A stretch of DNA of 7,577 bases from Rhodobiaceae bacterium (GTDB lineage: Bacteria > Pseudomonadota > Alphaproteobacteria > Parvibaculales > Parvibaculaceae): positions 260,424-268,000 of the forward strand of contig NVWR01000002.1 of NCBI GenBank assembly GCA_002746275.1, in the 5' to 3' direction. Shown one piece after another: positions 5,980 through 7,577 of the stretch. The notes beneath the pieces are model-generated. The model was not told where the DNA came from. It was given only the letters and a program-made list of their open reading frames with translations, and did no database searches. A program made the translations under genes and the position numbers. Every line of letters starts with the position of its first letter. Position 1 is the stretch's first letter.

Positions 5980-7215
5980 ATGGACCCGATTTATATTATT
6001 GCTGCGGTGGGACTTGCTCTGGCCGTCGGGTTTGTTCTGGCACGCAGCCTTGGCGCGCGTACGACCGTTTCGACACCCGCGGAAGCCGAAAAACAGGCCA
6101 ATTTCGAACGCCAAATCGCCTCCATGCTGGATGCGCAGAACCAGCTTGCGGGTCGCCTGGCCACGATGCAGGAAGGTCAGACCGCCAATCAGCAGGCGCT
6201 CAACCAGTCCTTGAATGAGCGGCTGGACAAGGTCAGCCAGCGTCTCACCCAGAGCCTGACGGAAAACACCCAGAAGACCAATCAGACGCTGAATGAGCGA
6301 TTGGAAAAGGTCAGCAAAAACCTCACTGAAACCTCTTTGAAAAACCGGGAGCAGCTCGGCGAACAATTGGGCACCCTCAATGAGCGCCTCGCGATCATCG
6401 GCGAAGCTCAAAAGAAACTTGATAGCCTGACCACGGAAGTGGTGGGTCTGCAGGAAGTGCTGGGGAACAAGCAGGCCCGCGGCGCTTTTGGTGAAATTCA
6501 ACTGAACGATATTGTCATCAATGCCCTGCCGCCTTCAGCGTATGAATTTCAGGTCACGCTTTCCAACGGCAAGCGCGCCGACTGCCTCATCAAACTGCCC
6601 AACCCACCGGGCTCTATCGCGGTGGATTCCAAATTCCCGCTGGACAGCTACCGACGGCTTGTCGATGCGAAAGATGAAGCCGCGAAAGTACAAGCCACCC
6701 GCGCATTGCGCGCAGATGTGCTGAAACACATCAAAGACATTTCCGAGAAATATATTATTCCGGGCGAAACGGCGGAATCCGCTCTCATGTTTTTGCCGTC
6801 AGAGGCCGTCTATGCAGAATTACATGCGCGGTTTTCCGATGTGGTGGATCAGGGCTACCGGGCGCGCGTCTGGATTGTCTCGCCCACAACGCTGATGGCG
6901 ACCCTCAACACCGTGCGCGCCGTGCTGAAAGACGCACAGATGCGCGAGCAAGCTCATGTCATTCAGGCGGAAGTGGGGAAACTGCTGGAAGATGTGGGTC
7001 GTCTTGATGATCGGGTGAGCAAGCTCAAGGGCCATTTTTCCCAAGCAGAGAAAGACATCCGCGACATCGAAACATCAACGTCAAAAATTACACGGAAAGG
7101 CGAGCGGATTGCCGAGGTCGAACTGGAAGACCCGGCGCAACTATCCTCGCCCGCTGAAACGACATTACAATCTGGACAATCTGGGAAACAGCCGGACCTG
7201 CTTGCCGGCGAATAA
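5980..7215 (+). CDS. rmuC: DNA recombination protein RmuC
   Basis: RmuC proteins limit recombination at inverted repeats in E. coli. They carry a domain related to the PD-(D/E)XK nuclease fold, though the biochemical activity is poorly defined. This one has 411 residues. A membrane-anchor helix spans about 4-22 (IYIIAAVGLALAVGFVLA), and a long coiled coil about 36-160, in which LNERL recurs at 78, 104 and 133. The RmuC domain covers about 160-355, with the family motif RGAFGEIQL (167-175), RADCLIKLP (199-207) and AVDSKFPLDSY (214-224); E172, D201, D216 and K218 are candidate active-site residues. VWIVSPTTLMATLNTVR (297-313) is another hallmark. The tail after 375 is polar and contains a small QSG duplication. 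The ATG has only a weak purine-rich GGATGGGA upstream. The transporter gene follows after 21 bp, probably on the same transcript. Confidence 0.94.
   Translation: MDPIYIIAAVGLALAVGFVLARSLGARTTVSTPAEAEKQANFERQIASMLDAQNQLAGRLATMQEGQTANQQALNQSLNERLDKVSQRLTQSLTENTQKTNQTLNERLEKVSKNLTETSLKNREQLGEQLGTLNERLAIIGEAQKKLDSLTTEVVGLQEVLGNKQARGAFGEIQLNDIVINALPPSAYEFQVTLSNGKRADCLIKLPNPPGSIAVDSKFPLDSYRRLVDAKDEAAKVQATRALRADVLKHIKDISEKYIIPGETAESALMFLPSEAVYAELHARFSDVVDQGYRARVWIVSPTTLMATLNTVRAVLKDAQMREQAHVIQAEVGKLLEDVGRLDDRVSKLKGHFSQAEKDIRDIETSTSKITRKGERIAEVELEDPAQLSSPAETTLQSGQSGKQPDLLAGE
7167..7184 (+). repeat. Exact 9-bp tandem repeat in the rmuC tail
   Basis: ACAATCTGG occurs twice in direct succession (7167-7175 and 7176-7184), in phase with the reading frame, and encodes QSG twice (residues 397-402) in the non-conserved C-terminal tail of RmuC. 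This looks like a slippage product in a region under little constraint. Confidence 0.8.
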
Positions 7216-7236
7216 ATCACATCTGGGGAACGACAC

Positions 7237-7577
7237 ATGGAAATGATCGAGAGTTTTGTTGGTGAGGTGAACAGCATTGTTTGGGGCGTGCCGATGCTGA
7301 TACTGATCGGTGCGACGGGCGTGTTTCTCATGGCGGGGCTGCTTTTCATGCCCATACGCAAGCTGGTCTATGGCTTCAAATTGCTGATGTCCCCAGCCAC
7401 TCTCGGCGAAGGAGACATCCCTCCCTTCAAAGCATTGATGACAGCGCTCTCTGCCACGGTCGGAACAGGGAATATTGCTGGCGTCGCTACGGCGATCTTT
7501 CTGGGGGGACCCGGCGCTATCTTCTACATGTGGCTGATTGCCATTATCGGCATGGCGACAAAATATGCCGAAGCGGT
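7237..7577 (+). CDS. Sodium:alanine/glycine symporter (AGCS family), N-terminal part, cut by window end
   Basis: This encodes an inner-membrane Na+-coupled carrier for alanine or glycine, AGCS family (relatives AlsT, DagA). The frame is open from ATG 7237 to the window edge and gives 113 residues of a protein usually about 450-500 long. A first helix spans about 15-38. The conserved core follows: [19 protein letters not shown] (70-88), the substrate and sodium-binding region, then [16 protein letters not shown] (90-105), which corresponds to the family signature GG.GA.FWMW but with tyrosine at 97 in place of the usual first tryptophan. GGGGAA at 7225-7230 is a ribosome binding site at normal spacing for ATG 7237; ATG 7243 is a less favoured alternative. 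It lies 21 bp after rmuC and shows no promoter of its own. No functional link with RmuC is evident. Confidence 0.92.
   Translation, partial: MEMIESFVGEVNSIVWGVPMLILIGATGVFLMAGLLFMPIRKLVYGFKLLMSPATLGEGDIPPFKALMTALSATVGTGNIAGVATAIFLGGPGAIFYMWLIAIIGMATKYAEA

Noticed and set aside
5854..6501. Upstream extension of the lipoprotein frame on the minus strand (total 365 codons)
   Set aside because: It would cover the rmuC promoter region and the first 520 bases of rmuC, and would bury the clear signal peptide and lipobox inside the protein. The internal ATG with AGGGG is far more sensible.
1..7577. Mobile element, prophage or defence island
   Set aside because: No transposase, integrase, attachment-site repeats, tRNA or toxin-antitoxin-like pairs were seen. 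Gene content and codon style are uniform housekeeping.

Overview
The window is a dense bacterial chromosomal segment that looks alphaproteobacterial. The protein sequences, the moderately high GC content, the CTTGAC-type promoter elements and the clustering of dapD/dapE beside truA-fmt-def all point to that class. I cannot name a genus from sequence alone. There is no sign of a prophage, insertion sequence, CRISPR array, tRNA or rRNA. Apart from two orphan genes the content is ordinary housekeeping.

Layout. On the + strand from the left edge: the 3' end of dapD (1-366), dapE (427-1605), a small five-helix membrane protein of unknown function (1613-2206) and murI (2210-3049, TTG start). Together these supply meso-diaminopimelate and D-glutamate for peptidoglycan, plus lysine. 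This block collides head-on with a minus-strand operon def (5296-4769), fmt (4739-3792), truA (3795-3046), which serves N-formyl-methionine turnover and tRNA pseudouridylation. The two blocks share a single palindromic CTAG that forms both stop codons, so there is no spacer for a terminator. fmt and truA overlap by ATGA.

Upstream of def, also on the minus strand, is a small cysteine-rich lipoprotein gene of unknown function (5853-5404). Its stop codon lies inside a diverged 28-bp tandem duplication that carries a perfect palindrome. A 126-bp divergent intergenic region (5854-5979) separates it from rmuC (5980-7215, +), a DNA-recombination-limiting protein with a membrane anchor, a coiled coil and a nuclease-like domain. 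rmuC is followed after 21 bp by the start of an AGCS-family sodium:alanine/glycine symporter (7237 to the edge).

The most interesting points are the palindromic tandem duplication between the lipoprotein gene and def, the cysteine pattern of the lipoprotein, a strong promoter placed so that def would be transcribed as a leaderless mRNA, and the unknown membrane protein tightly packed between two peptidoglycan-precursor genes. I found no convincing evidence of a wholly new system.
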